Part shown: one piece after another, positions 36,147 to 43,725 of the stretch
Layout: the number at the start of each line of letters is the position of its first letter
Position numbering within the stretch: position 1 is the first letter of the stretch
DNA from: Pseudomonas sp. GM41(2012)
GTDB taxonomy: Bacteria; Pseudomonadota; Gammaproteobacteria; Pseudomonadales; Pseudomonadaceae
DNA length: 64,000 nucleotides
Assembly: GCF_000282315.2 (NCBI RefSeq)
Contig: NZ_AKJN02000007.1
Coordinates: forward strand, 372,001 to 436,000
Direction: 5' to 3'
Position numbers and translations under genes: made by a program
Notes under the pieces: model-generated
Told to the model about the DNA's origin: nothing
The model's database searches: none
What the model saw: only the letters and a program-made list of their open reading frames with translations

Positions 36147-36449
36147 TCAAGAGCTCCAGATTTCTTGTTTTGACTGCGGATGCGAATGTTACAGTTTCGT
36201 TACCGAAAATAGCACCGGTTCGCATCGGTCAAATAGCGGAAATTCTGGAGATTGCATGTTCTTTTATGAACATGTCGCTCAGGTATAAATGTAGGGCGCT
36301 GTGGGAATCGTTACTTGTAGGTCTACGTGCCGCATTTCGGTCCAGGGTAGGACGAGGCTTTGGGAAATGTCCTTCGTATGAATGGGAAGTCGTGGCGTTC
36401 TGTTGCGGTCTGAACAACTTCATTTGAAGTCCAGACCGCTGCATTGGGT
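36147..36449. promoter_or_regulatory. glpT: glpT upstream region with two GlpR-like operators
   Basis: The 303-bp gap between the glpT start and the 3' end of the quinone oxidoreductase gene carries no gene. It contains TTTCG-TTAC-CGAAA (36195-36208) and the perfect palindrome CATGTTC-TTTTAT-GAACATG (36255-36274), which resemble the halves of the E. coli GlpR consensus (ATGTTCG...CGAACAT). Both sit within 130 bp of the glpT start. The rest shows no clear structure. Confidence 0.5.
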
Positions 36450-37427
36450 TCAGCGAACCTGAACCACCACTTTCCCAACCGCTTTGCGCTGGCCAAGATC
36501 ATTGATTGCCTGTGCCGCATTGCTCAGTGGATACACCTGCGACACCAGCGGTTTCAATTTGCCCTCGGCAAACCAGCCAAACAATTGCTGGAAGTTCGCC
36601 GCGTTGTCTTGAGGCTGGCGCTGGGCGAACGAGCCCCAGAACACGCCGACCACCGCTGCGCCTTTGAGCAGCGCGAGGTTCACAGGGAGTTCGGGGATGC
36701 GCCCGCTGGCGAAGCCGACAACCAGCAGGCGGCCGTTCCACGCGATGGCGCGGATGGCCTGGTCGAACAGATCGCCGCCCACCGGATCGTAGATCACATC
36801 GGCGCCCTGGCCATCGGTCAGGCGCTTGATTTCGTCCTTGAGACTGGTTTCGCTGTAGTTGATCAACTCATCGGCACCGGCAGCCTTGGCCACCGCGAGT
36901 TTTTCGGCGCTGCTGGCGGCGGCGATCACGCGGGCGCCCATGGCTTTGCCGATTTCTACAGCGGCCAGACCGACACCACCGGAAGCGCCGAGTACCAGCA
37001 AGGTTTCGCCCGGTTGCAGGTTGCCCCGTTGCTTGAGCGCGTGCATCGAAGTGCCGTAAGTCATGCTGAACGCGGCGGCGGTGTTGAAGTCCATCGATGG
37101 CGGGATGGGCAGTACGTTGTAGCCCGGCACCGCGACCTGTTCGGCGAAACTGCCCCAGCCGGTCAGCGCCATGACCCGGTCGCCAACCTTGAGGTGGCTG
37201 ACTTTCTCGCCTACTTCGCTGACCACGCCAGCCGCTTCGCCGCCCGGGGAAAACGGGAAGGGCGGCTTGAACTGATATTTGCCCTCGATGATCAGCGTGT
37301 CCGGGAAATTCACCCCGGCGGCGTGCACGTCCAGCAGGATTTCATTCTTCTTCGCGACAGGACTGGCGACGTCTTCCAGCACCAGCGATTCGGCAGGGCC
37401 GAAGGCTTTGCACAGCACGGCTTTCAT
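36450..37427 (-). CDS. NADPH:quinone oxidoreductase family protein (zinc-free MDR)
   Basis: 325 residues. A GroES-like domain (MKAVLCKAFGPAESLVLEDV at the start) is followed by a Rossmann domain with LVLGASGGVGLAAVEIGKAMG for NADPH. No zinc-ligand cysteines are present, so it is a quinone-reductase-like member. ATG 37427 is preferred to an upstream frame extension because it gives the family start. Likely reduces quinones or enones. Confidence 0.92.
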   Translation of the reverse strand: MKAVLCKAFGPAESLVLEDVASPVAKKNEILLDVHAAGVNFPDTLIIEGKYQFKPPFPFSPGGEAAGVVSEVGEKVSHLKVGDRVMALTGWGSFAEQVAVPGYNVLPIPPSMDFNTAAAFSMTYGTSMHALKQRGNLQPGETLLVLGASGGVGLAAVEIGKAMGARVIAAASSAEKLAVAKAAGADELINYSETSLKDEIKRLTDGQGADVIYDPVGGDLFDQAIRAIAWNGRLLVVGFASGRIPELPVNLALLKGAAVVGVFWGSFAQRQPQDNAANFQQLFGWFAEGKLKPLVSQVYPLSNAAQAINDLGQRKAVGKVVVQVR

Positions 37428-37577
37428 CAGGGCTATTCCTTTGGGAGTGATGGCCGATAAGTGTAGGTGTGTGAGTCGATGGGTCAACGAGCATGCCCGG
37501 CCCTGATAGTCAGCCATAAGCTTGTGCTTGAGCGGCGGGTCGTTATGCTAGGCCGCAAACCGGATAAGGAGCGAATT

Positions 37578-37985
37578 GTGAAAGCGTGGATCATGTTGTT
37601 GCTGGCCCTGTCTCTGCCTGTGGCAGCGATGGCCGAAGAAGCCAAAGAAGGTGCAGCTCCGAAGGTCAATTACATCACCCTGAGCCCGCCGTTCGTGGGC
37701 AACTACGGGCTGGACGGGACGCCGAAGCTCAAGGTCTATAAGGCCGATGTGGCGTTGCGAGTGACCGGTGATGAGGCGACCAAACTGGTGAAAGCCAATG
37801 AGCCGTTGATTCGTAATCAACTGGTGGCGTTGTTTGCCCAGCAGACCACTGAAGCGATGAACAACGTCGAGGCCAAGGAAAAGCTGCGTCAGGAAGCCCT
37901 TAAGCAGACCCAGCAAATCATGAGCGACGAAACCGGCAGCCCGGTGGTTGAGGATCTGTTGTTCAACAACCTCATCATCCAGTAA
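37578..37985 (+). CDS. FliL-like exported protein
   Basis: 135 residues. The signal peptide runs VKAWIMLLLALSLPVAAMA; the start is GTG with AAGGAG 6 nt upstream. The domain has YITLSPPFVGNYG, YKADVALRVTGDEATKLV and LIRNQLVALFAQQTTEAMN, the conserved FliL beta-alpha pattern. Unlike true FliL it is not in a flagellar operon and has a cleavable-looking leader in place of a long membrane anchor. Function outside the flagellum is unknown. Confidence 0.87.
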   Translation: MKAWIMLLLALSLPVAAMAEEAKEGAAPKVNYITLSPPFVGNYGLDGTPKLKVYKADVALRVTGDEATKLVKANEPLIRNQLVALFAQQTTEAMNNVEAKEKLRQEALKQTQQIMSDETGSPVVEDLLFNNLIIQ

Positions 37986-37994
37986 TGCTGGATC

Positions 37995-38062
37995 TGTAGG
38001 AGCAAAGCTTGCTCGCGATAGCGCCCACAAGACCGCCATCGCCGGCAAGCCGTGCTCCTACA
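37995..38062. repeat. REPIN
   Basis: Arms TGTAGGAGCAAAGCTTGCTC (from 37995) and its near complement (ends 38062) with a 10-bp spacer. Confidence 0.85.
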
Positions 38063-38101
38063 AAAGCGCACCAGCCAAGCCGCGCCCATTCAAAAAACAT
38101 T

Positions 38102-38551
38102 TCAACGTAGCGCAATCACCGCCGCCCATTGCTCGGCCGTCACCGGCATCACCGACAGTCGCGAGCCTTTCTGCACCAGAGGCATCTCGGCCAGCGCCGC
38201 CTGCTGTTTTAGGTAATCCAGCTTAAGCACCTTGGGAAACGTCTCGACATGCGCGACATCGATCGCGCTCCAGGCGTTTTTCTCTGGCGTGGCTTTTGGA
38301 TCGTAGTAATGACTCTCCGGCTCCAGCGCCGTCGGGTCCGGGTACGCGGCTTCGACGATCTTTCCGATCCCGGCGATCCCCGGTTCGGGGCAGCTGGAGT
38401 GATAGAAGAAAAACTGGTCGCCCACGGCCATGGCCCGCAGAAAATTACGCGCCTGGTAGTTGCGAACCCCGTCCCAGCGCGCTTTGCCAAGCGTCTCCAG
38501 GCCCTTGATCGAGAGCTCGTCGGGCTCGGATTTCATCAGCCAATAAGCCAT
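38102..38551 (-). CDS. EVE-domain protein
   Basis: 149 residues starting MAYWLMKSEPDELSI, the diagnostic N-terminus of the EVE family (thymocyte nuclear protein 1-like), with WDGVRNYQARNFLRAMAVGDQFFFYHSSC and GIAGIGKIVEAAYPD. This PUA-like fold recognises modified bases in DNA or RNA. ATG has AAGGAG 7 nt upstream. Target unknown. Confidence 0.93.
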   Translation of the reverse strand: MAYWLMKSEPDELSIKGLETLGKARWDGVRNYQARNFLRAMAVGDQFFFYHSSCPEPGIAGIGKIVEAAYPDPTALEPESHYYDPKATPEKNAWSAIDVAHVETFPKVLKLDYLKQQAALAEMPLVQKGSRLSVMPVTAEQWAAVIALR

Positions 38552-38752
38552 GGTGTTTGCTCCTTGCGAAGTGGGTGGGCAAGTTGTCGGGGAATTTTAT
38601 GACAAACCGACGGTCGGTTGACGCCAGCGTTTGCGTGTCGGTTCACGTTGTCGCAAAATGCCGGCCTTCTAAGCTTGACGCTGCTGCACGGCCTACACCT
38701 ACAACGGAAACCGCTGCTGTCATCGTGTTGATGTGCCTTTGGGGGGCAATCG

Positions 38753-38905
38753 ATGAAACGCAAACCGGATTTACTATGGATTTTGGTTATTTTGTTTGGC
38801 CTCGGCGTCGTGACCACCGGCTATGCCCAAAGCCTGTGGAGCAACAAGACCGACGCTCCGATCGAAATCGCGCAGCAACAAAAGCCGTCGGCCTTCAAAC
38901 GCTGA
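38753..38905 (+). CDS. 50-residue single-pass membrane protein
   Basis: Short frame MKRKPDLLWILVILFGLGVV... with one membrane helix (about residues 7-24), then a polar tail ending in SAFKR. A run of six G (GGGGGG) lies 7 nt before the ATG, a fair ribosome site. The basic N-terminus and helix fit a small membrane protein or leader; homologues are likely in other pseudomonads at this place. Function unknown. Confidence 0.6.
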   Translation: MKRKPDLLWILVILFGLGVVTTGYAQSLWSNKTDAPIEIAQQQKPSAFKR

Positions 38906-38929
38906 AATTGTCCTCCGGACGCCGCACCC

Positions 38930-38952
38930 GTAGGAGCAAGCTTTGCTCCTAC
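38930..38952. repeat. Minimal REP hairpin overlapping ygfA stop
   Basis: GTAGGAGCAAG and CTTTGCTCCTAC form a nearly perfect hairpin. The ygfA TAG stop (38949-38951) is within its right arm. Confidence 0.8.
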
Positions 38953-39563
38953 AGTGCGAAGCCGGCGAAATACCGCGCCTTGTCTGTCACCGTTCCCTGT
39001 AACGGCACATCCCAGCTCGCTTGAGCCAATCGTTCGACCTTCTGACATTCATGGGCCAGCCCCAATAGCGTCGGCTTGCGCCAGTTTTTACGTCGTGCCA
39101 GGTACGCCAGGCTTCGATCGTAGAAACCACCGCCCATGCCCAGGCGTCCGCCGACATCGTCAAACCCCACCAACGGCAGCAACACCAGATCCAGCGCCCA
39201 GACTTTGCGTTGCCGGGCGAGGTTGTGCATGGGTTCGAGAATACGAAACCGGTTGGGTTTCAGCTTCTCGCCGGGGCGAATTCGCTGGAACACCATTTTG
39301 GTTCGTGGCCAGGCGCTGAGCACCGGCAGATAAGTCGCCTTGCCCCGACGTTGAGCGGCACGCAGCAAAACACGCGGGTCGATTTCACCGTCGGTGGGCA
39401 GATACAGGGAGATATGTTTTGCGCGGCGAAACAGCGGTTGCTGGGCCAATTGCTTGTACAGCCCGCGAGCGGCCTGGCGTTGCTGACTGGGAGTCAGTGC
39501 GCGGCGGGCCTTGCGCAGCATGCGTCGAAGTTGCGGGCGAGGCAGCAGCGCAGGTTCGGTCAT
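38949..39563 (-). CDS. ygfA: 5-formyltetrahydrofolate cyclo-ligase
   Basis: Converts 5-formyl-THF to 5,10-methenyl-THF with ATP (also called fau). 204 residues; LYLPTDGEIDPR and the family loop GGRLGMGGGFYDRSLAYL are clear. Very basic N-terminus. It lies downstream of zapA and the 6S RNA, the arrangement found in most gammaproteobacteria, where 6S RNA and ygfA share a transcript; here a terminator lies between the two. The stop codon is inside a REP hairpin. Confidence 0.95.
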   Translation of the reverse strand: MTEPALLPRPQLRRMLRKARRALTPSQQRQAARGLYKQLAQQPLFRRAKHISLYLPTDGEIDPRVLLRAAQRRGKATYLPVLSAWPRTKMVFQRIRPGEKLKPNRFRILEPMHNLARQRKVWALDLVLLPLVGFDDVGGRLGMGGGFYDRSLAYLARRKNWRKPTLLGLAHECQKVERLAQASWDVPLQGTVTDKARYFAGFAL

Positions 39564-39604
39564 GGATTCGGGCTTCAGAAGGACAAGTACATAAAGCGTA
39601 CCCG

Positions 39605-39641
39605 TAAAAAAGCCGATGCCGGTATTTAAACCGGCATCGGA
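39605..39641 (-). terminator. Terminator after 6S RNA
   Basis: On the minus strand CCGATGCCGG, a TTTAAATA loop and CCGGCATCGG are followed by TTTTTT. This would end the 6S transcript before ygfA. Confidence 0.85.
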
Positions 39642-39649
39642 CTGGAATC

Positions 39650-39829
39650 AGGCTCCCCGGATGTACCGCTGTCGACTTAGCCCTTGAACCCGAAAGTTCA
39701 AGGTGGAAGATGCAGTAGGCTTTAAGGCTTTCCGTCTAGCGGACATGCACACCAGCCCAACGTGCAACCTCCAGGGTATAGCAAATCGGCTCAGGGACAT
39801 CGCCAACTGGCAAGCACCCCAGGGAGTGA
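39650..39829 (-). ncRNA. ssrS: 6S RNA
   Basis: Regulatory RNA that binds the sigma-70 holoenzyme and mimics an open promoter. The gene lies between zapA and ygfA as in other pseudomonads. Minus-strand ends CTCCCTGGG and CCNGGGGAG form the closing stem. The conserved internal stretches include GCGATGTCCCTGAGCCGA, CTGGTGTGCATGTCCGC and the hairpin CCTTGAACTTTCGGGTTCAAGG. Length about 175-180 nt; ends are approximate. Confidence 0.92.
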
Positions 39830-39858
39830 TGCGAGTATACCCCAAGCGGTTTCGCGTT

Positions 39859-40176
39859 TCAGCCCTTGGTGACGTCCGGATCGGTTGCGAGCACCAGATC
39901 GACGCGATCCAGCAGGTCGCGAACCTGCTCACGGGTTGAACCGCTGGCCTGTACATCCGGGCGTTCTTCCTTGTGCAGGAGATCGTGCGTGATGTTCAGG
40001 GCAGCCATTACGGCGATGCGATCGGCGCCGATGACTTTGCCGCTGCTGCGGATTTCGCGCATCTTGCCGTCCAGGTAACGGGCGGCGCTCACCAGGTTGC
40101 TGCGCTCTTCCTGCGGGCAGATGATCGAATACTCTTTATCGAGGATCTGCACGGTAACGCTATTGCTTGAACTCAT
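39859..40176 (-). CDS. zapA: Cell division protein ZapA
   Basis: 105 residues. Binds and bundles FtsZ at the division ring. N-terminal VTVQILDKEYSIICPQEERSNLVSAARYLDGKM is the ZapA beta-hairpin and helix, followed by a coiled coil. Overlaps the TIGR02449 gene by 4 bp upstream, so the two are co-translated. 6S RNA follows. Confidence 0.95.
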   Translation of the reverse strand: MSSSNSVTVQILDKEYSIICPQEERSNLVSAARYLDGKMREIRSSGKVIGADRIAVMAALNITHDLLHKEERPDVQASGSTREQVRDLLDRVDLVLATDPDVTKG

Positions 40177-40382
40177 GAGTCTTGCTCCAGGGCCTTGAGG
40201 CGCGAAATCATTGATTCGACCTTACGCCGGGCGATTTCGTTCTTTTCAATGAGGTGAGCGCGTTCCTCGCGCCAGGTCTTTTCCTGAGCTAATAGGAGTC
40301 CGTTTTGACTCTTTAGTTGCTCGACGCGGGTAATTAGCAGTTCGAGTCTGGCCATCAGCGCTTGCAGGTCGGTGTCTTCCAT
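40173..40382 (-). CDS. TIGR02449 family coiled-coil protein (ZapB-like)
   Basis: 69 residues, nearly all heptad-repeat helix (LMARLELLITRVEQLKSQNGLLLAQEK and further). The ATG 40382 is chosen over a GTG three codons earlier. Its overlap with zapA and coiled-coil build suggest a divisome role as in ZapB; that is inference. The 118 bp to the divergent ygfB gene holds the promoters. Confidence 0.88.
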   Translation of the reverse strand: MEDTDLQALMARLELLITRVEQLKSQNGLLLAQEKTWREERAHLIEKNEIARRKVESMISRLKALEQDS

Positions 40383-40509
40383 TGTGTCCACTGAAAATGT
40401 GTCAGATGGGTGATAGCTGGCGGACAGCCTTTAATAGTCTTGGCGAGTCTGTCGATGTAGGATACAGGCCTTCATTCTAGACATAGCGCCGTCTGGCGCC
40501 TAGCTGCCC

Positions 40510-41070
40510 ATGCCCATTCAGAATTCCCCGTACCAAGCCTTCGCCAAACTGCTGACTTCCAGCGGTCATAACGTCTCGCCTGCCGAACTGCATGGCCTGT
40601 TGCTCGGCCGCAGTTGCGCCGGTGCCGGTTTCGATGCCGAAGGCTGGTTGATTGATGCCGCCGAGCTGCTCGAAAGCGAACCGCAGGATAATGTCCGCAA
40701 CGCCTTGATCGGCTTGCAGGAGATGGTCAAGGGCGAGCTCACTGGCGACGACGTGACCGTCGTTCTGCTGCTGCCGACCGATGACGAGCCACTGGCTGAC
40801 CGTGCCGCCGCACTGGGCCAATGGTGCCAGGGTTTCCTCAGCGGTTTCGGCCTGAACTGCCGTGACAGCAGCATGCTGAGCACCGAGGCCACCGAAGTGC
40901 TTCAGGACCTGGCGGCTATTTCGCAGGTGCAAGACGCCCTGGAAGAGTCCGACGACGGCGAAAGCGATTACATGGAAGTGATGGAGTACCTGCGCGTCGC
41001 GCCGCTGCTGCTGTTCACCGAAAACAAAAAGCCGGACGCGCCGGCTGCCGCCAAACCGTCGTTGCATTAA
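40510..41070 (+). CDS. ygfB: YgfB/YecA family protein (UPF0149)
   Basis: 186 residues. NVSPAELHGLLLGRSCAGAGFD and QWCQGFLSGFGLNC are conserved family stretches. In P. aeruginosa a protein of this family (YgfB) counteracts AlpA-dependent transcription of self-lysis and beta-lactam resistance genes; transfer to this organism is inference. First gene of a run with pepP, ubiH and ubiI, 27 bp before pepP. Confidence 0.9.
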   Translation: MPIQNSPYQAFAKLLTSSGHNVSPAELHGLLLGRSCAGAGFDAEGWLIDAAELLESEPQDNVRNALIGLQEMVKGELTGDDVTVVLLLPTDDEPLADRAAALGQWCQGFLSGFGLNCRDSSMLSTEATEVLQDLAAISQVQDALEESDDGESDYMEVMEYLRVAPLLLFTENKKPDAPAAAKPSLH

Positions 41071-41097
41071 TCGCGTGTCAGGGAAAGCCATCTGCCC

Positions 41098-42432
41098 ATG
41101 ATTCATATCCCGAAATCGGAATACAGCCGTCGCCGCAAGGCCCTGATGGCGCAGATGGAACCCAACAGCATCGCCATCCTGCCCGCCGCCGCCGTTGCGA
41201 TCCGCAACCGCGACGTCGAGCACGTCTACCGTCAGGACAGCGACTTCCAGTACCTCAGCGGTTTTCCCGAGCCTCAGGCGGTCATCGTTTTGATGCCTGG
41301 GCGTCTGCATGGCGAATACATACTGTTCTGCCGTGAACGCAATGCCGAACGGGAGTTGTGGGACGGCCTGCGCGCCGGGCAGGAAGGCGCGATTCGCGAC
41401 TTTGGCGCCGACGACGCCTTCCCCATCACCGACATCGACGACATCTTGCCGGGCCTGATCGAAGGTCGCGACCGGGTGTATTCGGCCATGGGCAGCAACC
41501 CGGAATTCGACCGGCACCTGATGGACTGGATCAACGTGATCCGCTCTAAAGCGCACCTCGGCGCCCAGCCGCCGAACGAATTCGTTGCCCTGGATCATCT
41601 GCTTCACGACATGCGCCTGTATAAATCGGCGGCAGAAGTGAAGGTGATGCGCGAAGCCGCACGGATTTCCGCACAGGCACACATCCGCGCGATGCAGGCC
41701 AGTCGTGTGGGGCTGCATGAGTTCAGCCTCGAAGCCGAACTCGACTACGAATTCCGCAAGGGCGGGGCGAAAATGCCGGCCTACGGTTCGATCGTCGCCG
41801 CTGGGCGCAACAGCTGCATCCTGCATTACCAGCAGAATGACGCGGTGCTCAAGGACGGCGATCTGGTGTTGATCGATGCCGGTTGCGAGATCGACTGCTA
41901 CGCCAGCGACATCACCCGCACCTGGCCGGTCAACGGCAAGTATTCAGCGGAACAGAAGGCAATTTACGAGTTGGTGCTGGCGTCGCAAGAAGCTGCGTTT
42001 GCGGAAATCGCCCCGGACAAACACTGGAATCAGGCCCACGAAGCTACAGTCCGGGTAATTACTGCCGGGTTGGTGAAGTTGGGCCTGTTGCAGGGCGACG
42101 TCGACGAGTTGATCGCCAGCGAAGCCTATAAAGCCTTTTACATGCACCGCGCCGGCCACTGGCTGGGCATGGATGTGCATGACGTTGGCGAATACAAGGT
42201 CGGCGGCGAATGGCGTGTATTGGAAGTCGGCATGGCGCTGACCGTGGAACCGGGCATCTATATTGCCCCGGGCAACCAGAACGTAGCGAAGAAATGGCGC
42301 GGCATTGGCGTGCGCATCGAGGACGACGTAGTGGTCACCAAAAGCGGCTGTGAAATCCTGACCAAAGGCGTACCGAAAACGGTCGCCGAGATCGAGGCCT
42401 TGATGGCCGCCGCGCGGACACAAGCGGCATGA
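41098..42432 (+). CDS. pepP: Xaa-Pro aminopeptidase (aminopeptidase P II)
   Basis: Di-manganese peptidase that removes N-terminal residues before proline. 444 residues: N-terminal domain, then pita-bread catalytic domain with the metal ligands in VLIDAGCEIDCYASDITRTWP (two Asp), HWLGMDVHDVG (His), MALTVEPGIYI (Glu) and GVRIEDDVVV (Glu). It overlaps ubiH by 4 bp; the pepP-ubiH-ubiI order is conserved in gammaproteobacteria. Confidence 0.96.
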   Translation: MIHIPKSEYSRRRKALMAQMEPNSIAILPAAAVAIRNRDVEHVYRQDSDFQYLSGFPEPQAVIVLMPGRLHGEYILFCRERNAERELWDGLRAGQEGAIRDFGADDAFPITDIDDILPGLIEGRDRVYSAMGSNPEFDRHLMDWINVIRSKAHLGAQPPNEFVALDHLLHDMRLYKSAAEVKVMREAARISAQAHIRAMQASRVGLHEFSLEAELDYEFRKGGAKMPAYGSIVAAGRNSCILHYQQNDAVLKDGDLVLIDAGCEIDCYASDITRTWPVNGKYSAEQKAIYELVLASQEAAFAEIAPDKHWNQAHEATVRVITAGLVKLGLLQGDVDELIASEAYKAFYMHRAGHWLGMDVHDVGEYKVGGEWRVLEVGMALTVEPGIYIAPGNQNVAKKWRGIGVRIEDDVVVTKSGCEILTKGVPKTVAEIEALMAAARTQAA

Positions 42433-43616
42433 GTCGAGTCAATCTGGCAATCATCGGTGGTGGTCTGGTCGGCGCCAGCCTGGCGTTGGCGTTGCAGGCC
42501 GGGGCCAAGGCTCGTGGCTGGAAGATCGTGCTGATCGAGCCGTTTGCCCCCGGCGACACCTACCAACCGAGCTACGACGCCCGTTCCTCGGCGTTGTCCT
42601 ACGGTGCCAAGCAGATTTATCAACGCCTGGGTGTGTGGCAGGAAATCTCCCGCCGCGCCGAGCCGATCAAACAGATCCATGTCTCCGACCGTGGACGCTT
42701 CTCCACCGCGCGATTGTCGGCGATGGAAGAGGGCGTTCCGGCGCTGGGTTATGTGGTGGAAAACGCCTGGCTCGGCCAATGCCTCTGGCAGGGGCTGGAC
42801 AAGGACGTGATCAGCTGGCGGTGCCCGGCGGAAGTCACGCGCATGGAGCCGCTGATCGATGGCTATCGCCTGACCCTCAACGACGAAACCACTTTGGAAT
42901 GCGAACTTGCGGTGCTGGCTGATGGCGGCCGTTCCGGCCTGCGCGAGCAACTGGGGATCGGCATCAAAAAGCGCCCGTATAACCAGAGCGCGTTGATTGC
43001 CAACATCACACCGAGTGAAGCGCACAACGGCATGGCCTTCGAGCGTTTCACCGATGACGGGCCGATGGCCTTGTTGCCGTTGCCGGAAAACCGCTGCGCA
43101 CTGGTCTGGACCCGATTGGGGATGGACGCGCAACGGCTGGCGGCCCTCGATGAAAAGAGCTTCCTCAGCGAGTTGCAGGGCGTGTTCGGTTATCGCCTCG
43201 GCACTTTGAAGCAGGTTGGCGCGCGGCATTTGTACCCGCTGACATTGATCGAGGCCGAAGAGCAGGTGCGTCCGCATCTGGCGATTCTCGGCAATGCTGC
43301 CCACAGCCTGCACCCGATTGCCGGGCAAGGTTTCAACCTGTCCTTGCGTGATGCTCAAGCGCTGGCCGATGCATTGCTGGCCAGCGAAACATCTCCCGGC
43401 GACTTTGCGACCTTGCAGGCCTACCGCGAGCGTCAGCGTCTGGATCAGAACCTGACCGTGGGTTTCTCCGATCAGGTCACCCGTTTGTTCGGCAGCACTC
43501 AACCATTGGTTTCCCTGGGCCGCAACATCGGTCTGCTCGGGCTGGACCTGTTGCCGCCGGCCAAACGCTGGTTCGCGCGGCAGGCCATGGGTTTGGGTAC
43601 GCGTCCCGATGCTTAA
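42429..43616 (+). CDS. ubiH: 2-octaprenyl-6-methoxyphenol hydroxylase
   Basis: FAD monooxygenase of the ubiquinone pathway, 395 residues. N-terminal dinucleotide motif IIGGGLVGASLAL, the UbiH/COQ6 signature ARSSALSYGAKQIYQRLG and the FAD-ribityl site LGNAAHSLHPIAGQGFNLSLRDA. Overlaps pepP (ATGA) and, by 8 bp, a short remnant frame. Works with the following ubiI-type hydroxylase. Confidence 0.94.
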   Translation: MSRVNLAIIGGGLVGASLALALQAGAKARGWKIVLIEPFAPGDTYQPSYDARSSALSYGAKQIYQRLGVWQEISRRAEPIKQIHVSDRGRFSTARLSAMEEGVPALGYVVENAWLGQCLWQGLDKDVISWRCPAEVTRMEPLIDGYRLTLNDETTLECELAVLADGGRSGLREQLGIGIKKRPYNQSALIANITPSEAHNGMAFERFTDDGPMALLPLPENRCALVWTRLGMDAQRLAALDEKSFLSELQGVFGYRLGTLKQVGARHLYPLTLIEAEEQVRPHLAILGNAAHSLHPIAGQGFNLSLRDAQALADALLASETSPGDFATLQAYRERQRLDQNLTVGFSDQVTRLFGSTQPLVSLGRNIGLLGLDLLPPAKRWFARQAMGLGTRPDA

Positions 43617-43722
43617 GTGGCTGGCCAACACGTTCGGCAGCTTCTACCCGCCGTACCTCGGCGCCGGCACTTTGGTTAAATCCTTTTATAGGCGGCTCAA
43701 GCCGCAAGCGAGACAGGCTTAA
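43609..43722 (+). pseudogene. 37-codon remnant or small protein between ubiH and ubiI
   Basis: Frame MLKWLANTFGSFYPPYLGAG then VKSFYRRLKPQARQA. The first part, with FYPPYLGAG, resembles the N-terminus of DUF4442 hotdog thioesterase-like proteins; the basic end could be their C-terminus. P. aeruginosa has an uncharacterised gene at the same place. An in-frame internal deletion of such a gene fits, but a real small protein cannot be excluded. The ATG overlaps the ubiH stop by 8 bp and ubiI follows after 3 bp. Confidence 0.4.
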
Positions 43723-43725
43723 AGC

